Shown: in pieces, positions 1 through 15,279 of the stretch | Layout: every line of letters begins with the position of its first letter | How positions within the stretch are numbered: the first letter of the stretch is position 1 | Assembly (NCBI GenBank): GCA_030374805.1 | Contig: JARGSG010000064.1 | Location: 1 to 43,656 of the forward strand | Reading direction: 5' to 3' | DNA length: 43,656 bases | DNA from: Gracilaria gracilis | Lineage: Eukaryota; Rhodophyta; Florideophyceae; Gracilariales; Gracilariaceae | The notes under the pieces: generated by a model | Database searches by the model: none | The model's input: only the letters and a program-made list of their open reading frames with translations | Told to the model about the DNA's origin: nothing | Translations under genes and position numbers: made by a program

Positions 1-2487
1 CTGTGCTCCAGCTCTCAACGAATTTATGCACAAACGTTCGCACTCAGAGAACCGATTCTCTCTATGTGAAGTGCGTTGTAATAACTTCAAGGTGCAGTCA
101 TGTCGCGGCCCAGTTTTAATGTCAACATTGCTGATTTCCAGAGTCCAGAGAATACCAGGTTAAAAATTACAAGTATGGGAATCTCATGATACTCTCGTGG
201 ATATTGTATTTCATTGGTATGGCGTACACAATGCTTCTGTTCTCTGCTCTTGTGCTCTCATGCTCCAGGTCATCATCCAAACATAACTTACAGACGTCGC
301 GTGTTTTCCAACAACAATATTAATACACATTGTAATCCACCTTCAACGGTATCTTTCACGCGGAAAATTACTTTTCCGCACCAACGGCTCTCATCATTTG
401 ATCATTAAAACGCCTCAGAGAACTCCATCCAGAACTTTGGTTATACTGAGGGTTGAAACCGGCCACGAAACCGTAACCAAAACACAAACACAAACACAAA
501 CCTCAAAGCCGTCTTCAATTGCACAGCATCTCTGCGAGCCCTGATGCTTGTACAGCCTGTCAGAATTACATCCAATGCGTGCCAACAAATGGCGCCGACG
601 CTTCTGCACCGCTTGTGATCGCGCAATGGGGTTCAGTCATCCTGACCTTGTACGCCCGCTCTTGTGTACTTCCTGCACCATTGCGCTGCTGCTGCACCCA
701 TCACGCTCCAATTCCATATCTCCATTCCCCAGTCTCCCCATCTCATTTTCATACACCTCACTACGCTCATAACCTGCTTTCCATTACACCAAGGTACCTA
801 CGAAAATCCCATTCTGTGCTCCAGCTCTCAACGAATTTATGCACAACGTTCGCACTCAGAGAACCGATTCTCTCTATTTGAAGTGCGTTGTAATAACTTC
901 AAGGTGCAGTCATGTCGCGGCCCAAGTTTTAATGTCAACATTGCTGATTTCCAGAGTCCAGAGAATACCAGGTTAAAAATTACAAGTATGGGAATCTCAT
1001 GATACTCTCGTGGATATTGTATTTCATTGGTATGGCGTACACAATGCTTCTGTTCTCTGCTCTTGTGCTCTCATGCTCCAGGTCATCATCCAAACATAAC
1101 TTACAGACGTCGCGTGTTTTCCAACAATAATATTAATACACATTGTAATCCACCTTCAACGGTATCTTTCACGCGGAAAATTATTTTTGCGCACCGACGG
1201 CTATCATCATTTGATCATTAAAACGCCTTAGGGAACTCCATCCAGAACTTTGGTTATACTGAGGGTTAAAACCGGCCACGAAACCGTAACCAAAACACAA
1301 ACACAAACCGAAACCTCAAAGCCGTCTTCAATTGCACAGCATCTCTGCGAGCCATGATGCTTGTACAGCCTGTCAGAACTACATCCAATGCGTGCCAACA
1401 AATGGCGCCGACGCTTTTGCACCGCTTGTGATCGCGCAATGGGGTTCAGTCATCCTGACCTTGTACGCCACCCTTGTGTACTTCCTGCACCATTGCGCTG
1501 CTGCTGCACCCATCACGCTCCAATTTACTTTCTCCATTCCCCAGTCTCCCCATCTCGTTTTCATACATCTCAATACGCTAATTACCTGCTCTCTATTACA
1601 CCAAGGTACCTACGAAAATCCCATTCTGTGCTCCAGCTCTCAACGAATTTATGCACAACGTTCGCACTCAGAGAACCGATTCTCTCTATTTGAAGTGCGT
1701 TGTAATAACTTCAAGGTGCAGTCATGTCGCGGCCCAGTTTTAATGTCAACATTGCTGATTTCCAGAGTCCAGAGAATACCAGGTTAAAAATTACAAGTAT
1801 GGGAATCTCATGATACTCTCGTGGATATTGTATTTCATTGGTATGGCGTACACAATGCTTCTGTTCTCTGCTCTTGTGCTCTCATGCTCCAGGTCATCAT
1901 CCAAACATAACTTACAGACGTCGCGTGTTTTCCAACAACAATATTAATACACATTGTAATCCACCTTCAACGGTATCTTTCACGCGGAAAATTACTTTTG
2001 CGCACCAACGGCTATCATCATTTGATCATTAAAACGCCTTAGGGAACTCCATCCAGAACTTTGGTTATACTGAGGGTTGAAACCGGCCACGAAACCGTAA
2101 CCAAAACACAAACACAAACCGAAACCCCAAAGCCGTCTTCAATTGCACAGCATCTCTGCGAGCCCTGAGGCTTGTACAGCCTGTCAGAATTACATCCAGT
2201 GCGTGCCAACAACTGGCGCCGACGCTTCTGCACCGCTTGTGATCGCGCAATGGGGTTCAGTCATCCTGACCTTGTACGCCGTTCTTGTGTACTCCCTGCA
2301 CCATTTCGCTGCTGCTGCACCCATCACGCTCCAATTTCTTATCTCCATTCCCCATTCCTCATGCTCCACATCTCATTTTCATACAGCTCACTACGCTCAT
2401 AACCTGCTTTCCATTACACCAAGGTACCTACGAAAATCCCATTCTGTGCTCCAGCTCTCAACGAATTTATGCACAACTTTCGCACTC

Positions 2488-2503
2488 AGAGAACCGATTC
2501 TCT
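2488..2503. repeat. Conserved 6-bp-stem hairpin in satellite A monomers (example)
   Basis: AGAGAA-CCGA-TTCTCT forms a perfect 6-bp inverted repeat around a 4-nt loop. The same element is kept in nearly all monomers, including rearranged ones (for example 12,895-12,910 and 13,057-13,072). A few copies have lost part of a stem base (CAATTCTCT near 17,020). Confidence 0.6.
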
Positions 2504-2558
2504 CTATGTCAAGTGCGTTGTAATAACTTCAAGGTGCAGTCATGTCGCGGCCCAGTCT

Positions 2559-2572
2559 CAATGTCGACATTG
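2559..2572. repeat. 14-bp perfect palindrome in satellite A monomers (example)
   Basis: CAATGTCGACATTG equals its own reverse complement. It recurs in most monomers of the right two-thirds of the array and in two of the four monomer types on the left. The other types carry TAATGTCAACATTG, which breaks the symmetry. It could be a protein-binding site, as short boxes are in other satellites, but no binding factor can be named. Confidence 0.6.
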
Positions 2573-5500
2573 CTAATTTCCAGAGAATACCAGGTTAAAA
2601 ATTACGATTATGAGAATCTCATGATACTCTCGTGGATATTGTATTACATTGGTATGCCGTACACAATGCTTCTATTCTCTGCTCTTGTGCTCTTATGCTC
2701 CACGTCATCATCCAAACATAACTAACAGACGTCGCTTGTTTTCCAACAACAATATTAATACACATTGTAATCCACCTTCAACGGTATCTTTCACGCGGAA
2801 AATTATTTTTGCGCACCAACGGCCCTCATCATTTGATCATTAAAACGCCTTCAGCGAACTCCATCCAGAACTTTGGTTATACTGAGGGTTGAAACCCGCC
2901 ACGAAACCGTAACCAAAACACAAACACAAACCGAAACCCCAAAGCCGTCTTCAATTGCACAGCATCTCTGCGAGCCCTGATGCTTGTACAGCCTGTCAGA
3001 ATTACATCCAATGCGTGCCAACATTTTGGCGCCGACGTTTCTGCACCGCTTCTGATCGCCCAACGGAGTTCATTCATTCTGATCTTGTACGCCACCCTTG
3101 TGTACTTCCTGCACCATTGCGCTGCTGCTGCACCCATCACGCTCCAATTCCATATCTCCATTCCCCAGTCTCCCCATCTCATTTTCATACAACTCACTAC
3201 GCTCATAATCTGCTTTCCATTACACCAAGGTACCTACGAAAATCCCTTTCTGTGCTCCAGCTCTCAACGAATTTATGCACAACTTTCGCGCTCAGAGAAC
3301 CGATTCTCTCTATTTCAAGTGCGTTGTAATAACTTCAAGGTGCAGTCATGTCGCGCCCCAGTCTTAATGTCAACATTGCTAATTTCCAGAGAATACCAGG
3401 TTAAAAAATTACAAGTATGAGAATCTCATGATACTCTCGTGGATATTGTATTACATTGGTATGCCGTACACAATGCTTTTATTCTCTGGTCTTGTGCTTT
3501 CATGCTCCACGTCATCATCCAAACATAACGAACACACGTCACGTGTTTTCCAACAACAATATTAATACACATTGTAATCCACCTTCAACGGTATCTTTCA
3601 CGCGGAAAATTACTTTTCCGCACCAACGGCTCTCATCATTTGATCATTAAAACGCCTCAGAGAACTCCATCCAGAACTTTGGTTATACTGAGGGTTGAAA
3701 CCGGCCACGAAACCGTAACCAAAACACAAACACAAACACAAACCTCAAAGCCGTCTTCAATTGCACAGCATCTCTGCGAGCCCTGATGCTTGTACAGCCT
3801 GTCAGAATTACATCCAATGCGTGCCAACAAATGGCGCCGACGCTTCTGCACCGCTTGTGATCGCGCAATGGGGTTCAGTCATCCTGACCTTGTACGCCGC
3901 TCATGTGTACTTCCTGCACCATTGCGCTGCTGCTGCACCCATCACGCTCCAATTCCATATCTCCATTCCCCAGTCTCCCCATCTCATTTTCATACACCTC
4001 ACTACGCTCATAACCTGCTTTCCATTACACCAAGGTACCTACGAAAATCCCATTCTGTGCTCCAGCTCTCAACGAATTTATGCACAACTTTCGCACTCAG
4101 AGAACCGATTCTCTCTATGTCAAGTGCGTTGTAATAACTTCAAGGTGCAGTCATGTCGCGGCCAAGTCTCAATGTCGACATTGCTAAACTCCAGAGAATA
4201 CCAGGTTAAAAATTACGATTATGAGAATCTCATGATACTCTCGTGGATATTGTATTACATTGGTATGCCGTACACAATGCTTCTATTCTCTGCTCTTGTG
4301 CTCTTATGCTCCATGTCATCATCCAAACATAACGAACACACGTCGCGTGTTTTCCAACAACAATATTAATACACATTGTAATCCACCTTCAACCGTATCT
4401 TTCACGCGGAAAATTACTTTTGCGCACCAACGGCTCTCATCATTTGATCATTAAAACGCCTCAGAGAACTCCATCCAGAACTTTGGTTATACTGAGGGTT
4501 GAAACCGACCACGAAACCGTAACCAAAACACAAACACAAACCGAAACCTCAAAGCCGTCTTCAATTGCACAGCATCTCTGCGAGCCATGATGCTTGTACA
4601 GCCTGTCAGAACTACATCCAATGCGTGCCAACAAATGGCGCCGACGCTTTTGCACCGCTTGTGATCGCGCAATGGGGTTCAGTCATCCTGACCTTGTACG
4701 CCACCCTTGTGTACTTCCTGCACCATTGCGCTGCTGCTGCACCCATCACGCTCCAATTTACTTTCTCCATTCCCCAGTCTCCCCATCTCGTTTTCATACA
4801 TCTCAATACGCTAATTACCTGCTCTCTATTACACCAAGGTACCTACGAAAATCCCATTCTGTGCTCCAGCTCTCAACGAATTTATGCACAACGTTCGCAC
4901 TCAGAGAACCGATTCTCTCTATTTGAAGTGCGTTGTAATAACTTCAAGGTGCAGTCATGTCGCGGCCCAGTTTTAATGTCAACATTGCTGATTTCCAGAG
5001 TCCAGAGAATACCAGGTTAAAAATTACAAGTATGGGAATCTCATGATACTCTCGTGGATATTGTATTTCATTGGTATGGCGTACACAATGCTTCTGTTCT
5101 CTGCTCTTGTGCTCTCATGCTCCAGGTCATCATCCAAACATAACTTACAGACGTCGCGTGTTTTCCAACAATAATATTAATACACATTGTAATCCACCTT
5201 CAACGGTATCTTTCACGCGGAAAATTATTTTTGCGCACCGACGGCTATCATCATTTGATCATTAAAACGCCTTAGGGAACTCCATCCAGAACTTTGGTTA
5301 TACTGAGGGTTAAAACCGGCCACGAAACCGTAACCAAAACACAAACACAAACCGAAACCCCAAAGCCGTCTTCAATTGCACAGCATCTCTGCGAGCCCTG
5401 AGGCTTGTACAGCCTGTCAGAATTACATCCAGTGCGTGCCAACAACTGGCGCCGACGCTTCTGCACCACTTGTGATCGCGCAATGGGGTTCAGTCATCCT

Positions 5501-8500
5501 GACCTTGTACGCCGTTCTTGTGTACTCCCTGCACCATTTCGCTGCTGCTGCACCCATCACGCTCCAATTTCTTATCTCCATTCCCCATTCCTCATGCTCC
5601 ACATCTCATTTTCATACAGCTCACTACGCTCATAACCTGCTTTCTATTACACCACGGTACCTACGAAAATCCCATTCTGTGCTCCAGCTCTCAACGAATT
5701 TATGCACAACGTTCGCACTTAGAGAACCGATTCTCTCTATGTGTCAGAACTTCAAGGTGCAGCCATTTCGCGGCCCAGTCTCAATGTCGACATTGCTAAT
5801 TTCCGGAAAATACCAGGTTAAAAATTACGATTATGAGAATCTCATGATACTCTCGTGGATATTGTATTACATTGGTATGCCGTACACAATGCTTCTATTC
5901 TCTGCTCTTGTGCTCTTATGCTCCACGTCATCATCCAAACATAACTAACAGACGTCGCTTGTTTTCCAACAACAATATTAATACACATTGTAATCCACCT
6001 TCAACGGTATCTTTCACGCGGAAAATTATTTTTGCGCACCAACGGCCCTCATCATTTGATCATTAAAACGCCTTCGCGAACTCGTCTCGGAATGTTGGTT
6101 GGACTGTGTGTTGAAACCCGCAACGAAACCGTAACCAAAACACAAACACAAACCAAAACCCCAAATCCGTTTTCAAACCCACAGCATGTCTGTGAGCCCT
6201 GATGCTTGTACAGCGTGTTGGAATTACATCTAATGCGTGCCACATTTTGGCGCCGACGTTTCTGCACCGCTTCTGATCGCCCAACGGAGTTCATTCATTC
6301 TGATCTTGTACGCCACCCTTGTGTACTTCCTGCACCATTGCGCTGCTGCTGCACCCATCACGCTCCAATTCCATATCTCCATTCCCCAGTCTCCCCATCT
6401 CATTTTCATACAACTCACTACGCTCATAATCTGCTTTCCATTACACCAAGGTACCTACGAAAATCCCTTTCTGTGCTCCAGCTCTCAACGAATTTATGCA
6501 CAACTTTCGCGCTCAGAGAACCGATTCTCTCTATTTCAAGTGCGTTGTAATAACTTCAAGGTGCAGTCATGTCGCGCCCCAGTCTTAATGTCAACATTGC
6601 TAATTTCCAGAGAATACCAGGTTAAAAAATTACAAGTATGAGAATCTCATGATACTCTCGTGGATATTGTATTACATTGGTATGCCGTACACAATGCTTT
6701 TATTCTCTGGTCTTGTGCTTTCATGCTCCACGTCATCATCCAAACATAACGAACACACGTCACGTGTTTTCCAACAACAATATTAATACACATTGTAATC
6801 CACCTTCAACGGTATCTTTCACGCGGAAAATTACTTTTCCGCACCAACGGCTATCATCATTTGATCATTAAAACGCCTCAGAGAACTCCATCCAGAACTT
6901 TGGTTATACTGAGGGTTGAAACCGGCCACGAAACCGTAACCAAAACACAAACACAAACACAAACCTCAAAGCCGTCTTCAATTGCACAGCATCTCTGCGA
7001 GCCCTGATGCTTGTACAGCCTGTCAGAATTACATCCAATGCGTGCCAACAAATGGCGCCGACGCTTCTGCACCGCTTGTGATCGCGCAATGGGGTTCAGT
7101 CATCCTGACCTTGTACGCCGCTCATGTGTACTTCCTGCACCATTGCGCTGCTGCTGCACCCATCACGCTCCAATTCCATATCTCCATTCCCCAGTCTCCC
7201 CATCTCATTTTCATACACCTCACTACGCTCATAACCTGCTTTCCATTACACCAAGGTACCTACCAAAATCCCATTCTGTGCTCCAGCTCTCAACGAATTT
7301 ATGCACAACTTTCGCACTCAGACAACCGATTCTCTCTATGTCAAGTGCGTTGTAATAACTTCAAGGTGCAGTCATGTCGCGGTCCAGTCTCAATGTCGAC
7401 ATTGCTAAACTCCAGAGAATACCAGGTTAAAAATTACGATTATGAGAATCTCATGATACTCTCGTGGATATTGTATTACATTGGTATGCCGTACACAATG
7501 CTTCTATTCTCTGCTCTTGTGCTCTTATGCTCCATGTCATCATCCAAACATAACGAACACACGTCGCGTGTTTTCCAACAACAATATTAATACACATTGT
7601 AATCCACCTTCAACCGTATCTTTCACGCGGAAAATTACTTTTGCGCACCAACGGCTCTCATCATTTGATCATTAAAACGCCTCAGAGAACTCCATCCAGA
7701 ACTTTGGTTATACTGAGGGTTGAAACCGACCACGAAACCGTAACCAAAACACAAACACAAACCGAAACCTCAAAGCCGTCTTCAATTGCACAGCATCTCT
7801 GCGAGCCATGATGCTTGTACAGCCTGTCAGAACTACATCCAATGCGTGCCAACAAATGGCGCCGACGCTTTTGCACCGCTTGTGATCGCGCAATGGGGTT
7901 CAGTCATCCTGACCTTGTACGCCACCCTTGTGTACTTCCTGCACCATTGCGCTGCTGCTGCACCCATCACGCTCCAATTTACTTTCTCCATTCCCCAGTC
8001 TCCCCATCTCGTTTTCATACATCTCAATACGCTAATTACCTGCTCTCTATTACACCAAGGTACCTACGAAAATCCCATTCTGTGCTCCAGCTCTCAACGA
8101 ATTTATGCACAACGTTCGCACTCAGAGAACCGATTCTCTCTATTTGAAGTGCGTTGTAATAACTTCAAGGTGCAGTCATGTCGCGGCCCAGTTTTAATGT
8201 CAACATTGCTGATTTCCAGAGTCCAGAGAATACCAGGTTAAAAATTACAAGTATGGGAATCTCATGATACTCTCGTGGATATTGTATTTCATTGGTATGG
8301 CGTACACAATGCTTCTGTTCTCTGCTCTTGTGCTCTCATGCTCCAGGTCATCATCCAAACATAACTTACAGACGTCGCGTGTTTTCCAACAATAATATTA
8401 ATACACATTGTAATCCACCTTCAACGGTATCTTTCACGCGGAAAATTATTTTTGCGCACCGACGGCTATCATCATTTGATCATTAAAACGCCTTAGGGAA

Positions 8501-11500
8501 CTCCATCCAGAACTTTGGTTATACTGAGGGTTAAAACCGGCCACGAAACCGTAACCAAAACACAAACACAAACCGAAACCCCAAAGCCGTCTTCAATTGC
8601 ACAGCATCTCTGCGAGCCCTGAGGCTTGTACAGCCTGTCAGAATTACATCCAGTGCGTGCCAACAACTGGCGCCGACGCTTCTGCACCGCTTGTGATCGC
8701 GCAATGGGGTTCAGTCATCCTGACCTTGTACGCCGTTCTTGTGTACTCCCTGCACCATTTCGCTGCTGCTGCACCCATCACGCTCCAATTTCTTATCTCC
8801 ATTCCCCATTCCTCATGCTCCACATCTCATTTTCATACAGCTCACTACGCTCATAACCTGCTTTCTATTACACCACGGTACCTACGAAAATCCCATTCTG
8901 TGCTCCAGCTCTCAACGAATTTATGCACAACGTTCGCACTTAGAGAACCGATTCTCTCTATGTGTCAGAACTTCAAGGTGCAGCCATTTCGCGGCCCAGT
9001 CTCAATGTCGACATTGCTAATTTCCGGAAAATACCAGGTTAAAAATTACGATTATGAGAATCTCATGATACTCTCGTGGATATTGTATTACATTGGTATG
9101 CCGTACACAATGCTTCTATTCTCTGCTCTTGTGCTCTTATGCTCCACGTCATCATCCAAACATAACTAACAGACGTCGCTTGTTTTCCAACAACAATATT
9201 AATACACATTGTAATCCACCTTCAACGGTATCTTTCACGCGGAAAATTATTTTTGCGCACCAACGGCCCTCATCATTTGATCATTAAAACGCCTTCGCGA
9301 ACTCGTCTCGGAATGTTGGTTGGACTGTGTGTTGAAACCCGCAACGAAACCGTAACCAAAACACAAACACAAACCAAAACCCCAAATCCGTTTTCAAACC
9401 CACAGCATGTCTGTGAGCCCTGATGCTTGTACAGCGTGTTGGAATTACATCTAATGCGTGCCACATTTTGGCGCCGACGTTTCTGCACCGCTTCTGATCG
9501 CCCAACGGAGTTCATTCATTCTGATCTTGTACGCCACCCTTGTGTACTTCCTGCACCATTGCGCTGCTGCTGCACCCATCACGCTCCAATTCCATATCTC
9601 CATTCCCCAGTCTCCCCATCTCATTTTCATACAACTCACTACGCTCATAATCTGCTTTCCATTACACCAAGGTACCTACGAAAATCCCTTTCTGTGCTCC
9701 AGCTCTCAACGAATTTATGCACAACTTTCGCGCTCAGAGAACCGATTCTCTCTATTTCAAGTGCGTTGTAATAACTTCAAGGTGCAGTCATGTCGCGCCC
9801 CAGTCTTAATGTCAACATTGCTAATTTCCAGAGAATACCAGGTTAAAAATTACGATTATGAGAATCTCATGATACTCTCGTGGATATTGTATTACATTGG
9901 TATGCCGTACACAATGCTTTTATTCTCTGGTCTTGTGCTTTCATGCTCCACGTCATCATCCAAACATAACGAACACACGTCACGTGTTTTCCAACAACAA
10001 TATTAATACACATTGTAATCCACCTTCAACGGTATCTTTCACGCGGAAAATTACTTTTCCGCACCAACGGCTCTCATCATTTGATCATTAAAACGCCTTC
10101 GCGAACTCGTCCCGGAATGTTGGTTGGACTGTGTGTTGAAACCCGCAACGAAACCGTAACCAAAACACAAACACAAACCGAAACCCCAAAGCCGTCTTCA
10201 ATTGCACAGCATCTCTGCGAGCCCTGATGCTTGTACAGCCTGTCAGAATTACATCCAATGCGTGCCAACAAATGGCGCCGACGCTTCTGCACCGCTTGTG
10301 ATCGCGCAATGGGGTTCAGTCATCCTGACCTTGTACGCCGCTCTTGTGTACTTCCTGCACCATTGCGCTGCTGCTGCACCCATCACGCTCCAATTTCTTA
10401 TCTCCATTCCCCAGTCCTCATGCTCCCCATCTCATTTTCATACACCTCACTACGCTCATAACCTGCTTTCCATTACACCAAGGTACCTACGAAAATCCCA
10501 TTCTGTGCTCCAGCTCTCAACGAATTTATGCACAACTTTCGCACTCAGACAACCGATTCTCTCTATGTCAAGTGCGTTGTAATAACTTCAAGGTGCAGTC
10601 ATGTCGCGGTCCAGTCTCAATGTCGACATTGCTAAACTCCAGAGAATACCAGGTTAAAAATTACGATTATGAGAATCTCATGATACTCTCGTGGATATTG
10701 TATTACATTGGTATGCCGTACACAATGCTTCTATTCTCTGCTCTTGTGCTCTTATGCTCCATGTCATCATCCAAACATAACTAACAGACGTCGCTTGTTT
10801 TCCAACAATAATATTAATACACATTGTAATCCACCTTCAACGGTATCTTTCACGCGGAAAATTACTTTTGCGCACCAACGGCTCTCATCATTTGATCATT
10901 AAAACGCCTCAGAGAACTCCATCCAGAACTTTGGTTATACTGAGGGTTGAAACCGACCACGAAACCGTAACCAAAACACAAACACAAACCGAAACCTCAA
11001 AGCCGTCTTCAATTGCACAGCATCTCTGCGAGCCATGATGCTTGTACAGCCTGTCAGAACTACATCCAATGCGTGCCAACAAATGGCGCCGACGCTTTTG
11101 CACCGCTTGTGATCGCGCAATGGGGTTCAGTCATCCTGACCTTGTACGCCGTTCTTGTGTACTTCCTGCACCATTGCGCTGCTGCTGCACCCATCACGCT
11201 CCAATTTACTTTCTCCATTCCCCAGTCTCCCCATCTCGTTTTCATACATCTCAATACGCTAAAAACCTGCTCTCTATTACACCAAGGTACCTACGAAAAT
11301 CCCATTCTGTGCTCCAGCTCTCAACGAATTTATGCACAACGTTCGCACTCAGAGAACCGATTCTCTCTATTTGAAGTGCGTTGTAATAACTTCAAGGTGC
11401 AGTCATGTCGCGGCCCAGTTTTAATGTCAACATTGCTGATTTCCAGAGTCCAGAGAATACCAGGTTAAAAATTACAAGTATGGGAATCTCATGATACTCT

Positions 11501-12739
11501 CGTGGATATTGTATTTCATTGGTATGGCGTACACAATGCTTCTGTTCTCTGCTCTTGTGCTCTCATGCTCCAGGTCATCATCCAAACATAACTTACAGAC
11601 GTCGCGTGTTTTCCAACAATAATATTAATACACATTGTAATCCACCTTCAACGGTATCTTTCACGCGGAAAATTATTTTTGCGCACCAACGGCTATCATC
11701 ATTTGATCATTAAAACGCCTTAGGGAACTCCATCCAGAACTTTGGTTATACTGAGGGTTGAAACCGGCCACGAAACCGTAACCAAAACACAAACACAAAC
11801 CGAAACCCCAAAGCCGTCTTCAATTGCACAGCATCTCTGCGAGCCCTGATGCTTGTACAGCCTGTCAGAATTACATCCAATGCGTGCCAACAAATGGCGC
11901 CGACGCTTCTGCACCGCTTGTGATCGCGCAATGGGGTTCAGTCATCCTGACCTTGTACGCCGTTCTTGTGTACTTCCTGCACCATTGCGCTGCTGCTGCA
12001 CCCATCACGCTCCAATTTCTTATCTCCATTCCCCAGTCTCCCCATCTCATTTTCATACAGCTCACTACGCTCATAACCTGCTTTCTATTACACCAGGTAC
12101 CTACGAAAATCCCATTCTGTGCTCCAGCTCTCAACGAATTTATGCACAACGTTCGCACTCAGAGAACCGATTCTCTCTATGTCAAGTGCGTTGTAATAAC
12201 TTCAAGGTGCAGTCATGTCGCGGCCCAGTCTCAATGTCGACATTGCTAATTTCCAGAAAATACCAGGTTAAAAATTACGATTATGAGAATCTCATGATAC
12301 TCTCGTGGATATTGTATTACATTGGTATGCCGTACACAATGCTTCTATTTTCTGCTCTTGTGCTCTTATGCTCCACGTCATCATCCAAACATAACTAACA
12401 GACGTCGCTTGTTTTCCAACAACAATATTAATACACATTGTAATCCACCTTCAACGGTATCTTTCACGCGGAAAATTATTTTTGCGCACCAACGGCTCTC
12501 ATCATTTGATCATGAAAACGCCTTAGCGAACTCCTTCCGGAATGATGGTCGGACTGAGGGTTGAAACCCGCCACGAAACCATAACCAAAACACAAACACA
12601 AACCGAAACCCCAAATCCGTCTTCAATCCCACAGCATCTCTGCGAACCCGGATGCTTGTACAGCCTGTCAGAGTTATCATCCAATGCGTGCCAACAAATG
12701 GCGCCGACGCTTCTGCACCGCTTCTGATCGCCCAACGGA

Positions 12740-13100
12740 GTTCATTCATCCTGACCTTGTACTTCCTGCACCCGCTCTGCTGTGTATATCTCCATTCCCC
12801 AGCACCATTACGCGCTTTCCATTACACCAAGGCTGAAAATCCCTTTCTGTGCTCCAGCTCTCAACGAATTTATGCACAACTTTCGCGCTCAGAGAACCGA
12901 TTCTCTCTATTTCAAGTGCGTTGTAATAACTTCAGGTGCAGTCATGTCCCATTCTCATGCTTTCCAGCTCACTCATAACCTAATTACACCAAGGTACCTA
13001 CGAAAATCCCATTCTGTGCTCCAGCTCTCAACGAATTTATGCACAACGTTCGCACCAGAGAACCGATTCTCTCTATGTCAAGTGCGTTGTAATAACAGGT
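12740..13100. repeat. Rearranged satellite A monomers
   Basis: Two partial monomers lie close together. The block from CCAAGG to the GCGTTGTAATAAC landmark occurs at about 12,825-12,940 and again at about 12,988-13,098, with much of the normal intervening monomer missing. This region marks the right-hand end of the 3221-bp higher-order repeat. Confidence 0.75.
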
Positions 13101-13310
13101 GCAGTCATGTCGCGGCCCAGTCTCAATGTCGACATTGCTAATTTCCAGAAAACACCGGGTTAAAAACTACAATTATGAGAATCTCATGATACTCTCGTGG
13201 ATATTGTATTACATTGGTATGCCGTACACAATGCTTCTATTCTCTGCTCTTGTGCTCTTATGCTCCACGTCATCATCCAAACATAACGAACAGACGTCGC
13301 GTGTTTTCCA

Positions 13311-13341
13311 ACAACAATATTAATAACAACAATATTAATAC
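13311..13341. repeat. Short tandem duplication within one monomer
   Basis: AACAACAATATTAAT is present twice in a row here but once at the same place in other monomers. A slippage-type duplication explains it. It is private to this copy in the window. Confidence 0.75.
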
Positions 13342-15279
13342 ACATTGTAATCCACCTTCAACGGTATCTTTCACGCGGAAAATTATTTTTGCGCACCAAC
13401 GGCTCTCATCATTTGATCATTAAAACGCCTTAGCGAACTCCTTCCGGAATGTTGGTCGGACTGAGGGTTGAAACCCGCCACGAAACCGTAACCAAAACAC
13501 AAACACAAACCGAAACCCCAAAGCCGTCTTCAATTCCACAGCATCTCTGCGAGCCCGGATGCTTGTACAGCCTGTCAGAATTATCATCCAATGCGTGCCA
13601 ACAAATGGCGCCGACGCTTCTGCACCGCTTCTGATCGCCCAACGGAGTTCATTCATTCTGAACTTGTACACCGCTCTTGTGTATTTCCTGCACCATTGCG
13701 CTGCTGCTGCACCCATCACGTTCCAATTTCCTATCTCCATTCTGCAGTCTCCCCATCTCATTTTCATACACCTCACTACGCCCATAACCTGATTTCGATT
13801 ACACCAAGGTACCTACGAAAATCCCATTCTGTGCTCCAGCTCTCAACGAATTTATGCACAACGTTCGCACTCAGAGAACCGATTCTCTCTATGTCAAGTG
13901 CGTTGTAATAACTTCAAGGTGCAGTCATGTCGCGGCCCAGTCTCAATGTCGACATTGCTAATTTCCAGAGAATACCAGGTTAAAAATTACAATTATGAGA
14001 ATCTCATGATACTCTCGTGGATATTGTATTACATTGGTATGCCGTACACAATGCTTCTATTCTCTGCTCTTGTGCTCTCATGCTCCACGTCATCATCCAA
14101 ACATAACTAACAGACGTCGCGTGTTTTCCAACAACAATATTAATACACATTGTAATCCACCTTCAACGGTATCTTTCACGCGGAAAATTATTTTTGCGCA
14201 CCAACGGCTCTCATCATTTGATCATGAAAACGCCTTAGCGAACTCCTTCCAGAACTTTGGTCGGACTGAGGGTTGAAACCCGCCACGAAACCGTAACCAA
14301 AACACAAACACAAACCGAAACCGCAAAGCCGTCTTCAATTCCACAGCATCTCTGCGAGCCCTGATGCTTGTACAGCCTGTCAGAATTACATCCAATGCGT
14401 GCCAGCAAATGGCGCCGACGCTTTCTGCACCGCTTGTGATCGCGCAATGGGGTTCAGTCATCCTGACCTTGTACGCCGCTCTTGTGTACTTCCTGCACCA
14501 TTGCGCTGCTGCTGCACCCATCACGCTCCAATTCCATATCTCCATTCCCCAGTCTCCCCATCTCATTTTCATACACCTCACTACGCTCATAACCTGCTTT
14601 CCATTACACCAAGGTACCTACGAAAATCCCATTCTGTGCTCCAGCTCTCAACGAATTTATGCACAACTTTCGCACTCAGAGAACCGATTCTCTCTATGTC
14701 AAGTGCGTTGTAATAACTTCAAGGTGCAGTCATGTCGCGGCCCAGTCTCAATGTCGACATTGCTAATTTCCAGAAAATACCAGGTTAAAAATTACGATTA
14801 TGAGAATCTCATGATACTCTCGTGGATATTGTATTACATTGGTATGCCGTACACAATGCTTCTATTCTCTGCTCTTGTGCTCTTATGCTCCACGTCATCA
14901 TCCAAACATAACTAACAGACGTCGCGTGTTTTCCAACAATAATATTAATACACATTGTAATCCACCTTCAACGGTATCTTTCACGCGGAAAATTATTTTT
15001 GCGCACCAACGGCTCTCATCATTTGATCATGAAAACGCCTTAGCGAACTCCTTCTAGAATATTGGTCGGACTGAGGGTTGAAACCCGCCACGAAACCGTA
15101 ACCAAAACACAAACACAAACCGAAACCGCAAAGCCGTCTTCAATTCCACAGCATCTCTGCGAGCCCTGATGCTTGTACAGCCTGTCAGAATTACCTCCAA
15201 TGCGTGCCAGCAAATGGCGCCGACGCTTCTGCACCGCTTGTGATCGCTCAACGAAGTTCATTCATCCTGACCTTGTATG

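Larger units (their letters stand above)
1027..12321. repeat. Higher-order repeat 1 in satellite A (4 monomers, ~3221 bp)
   Basis: Monomers fall into four diagnostic types that recur in order. Equivalent landmarks lie at 3456/6677/9897, 4260/7481/10708, 5071/8292/11519 and 5872/9093/12322, so the period is 3220-3227 bp. Within this block, monomers one period apart look almost identical while adjacent monomers differ at many sites. For example, the 151-codon open frame at 4565-5020 recurs unchanged at 7786-8241 and at 1332-1787 (offset 3233). Local exceptions exist: 6060-6240 and 9280-9460 carry a different segment from 2845-3030. The block edges are approximate. Confidence 0.85.

Noticed and set aside
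3761..4369. 202-codon open frame in satellite A (also 6982-7590 and shorter relatives in every monomer)
   Set aside because: Overlapping frames of similar length exist on both strands, lengths vary between monomers through stops and indels, and no known domain is visible. It is most likely a by-product of a recently amplified repeat.
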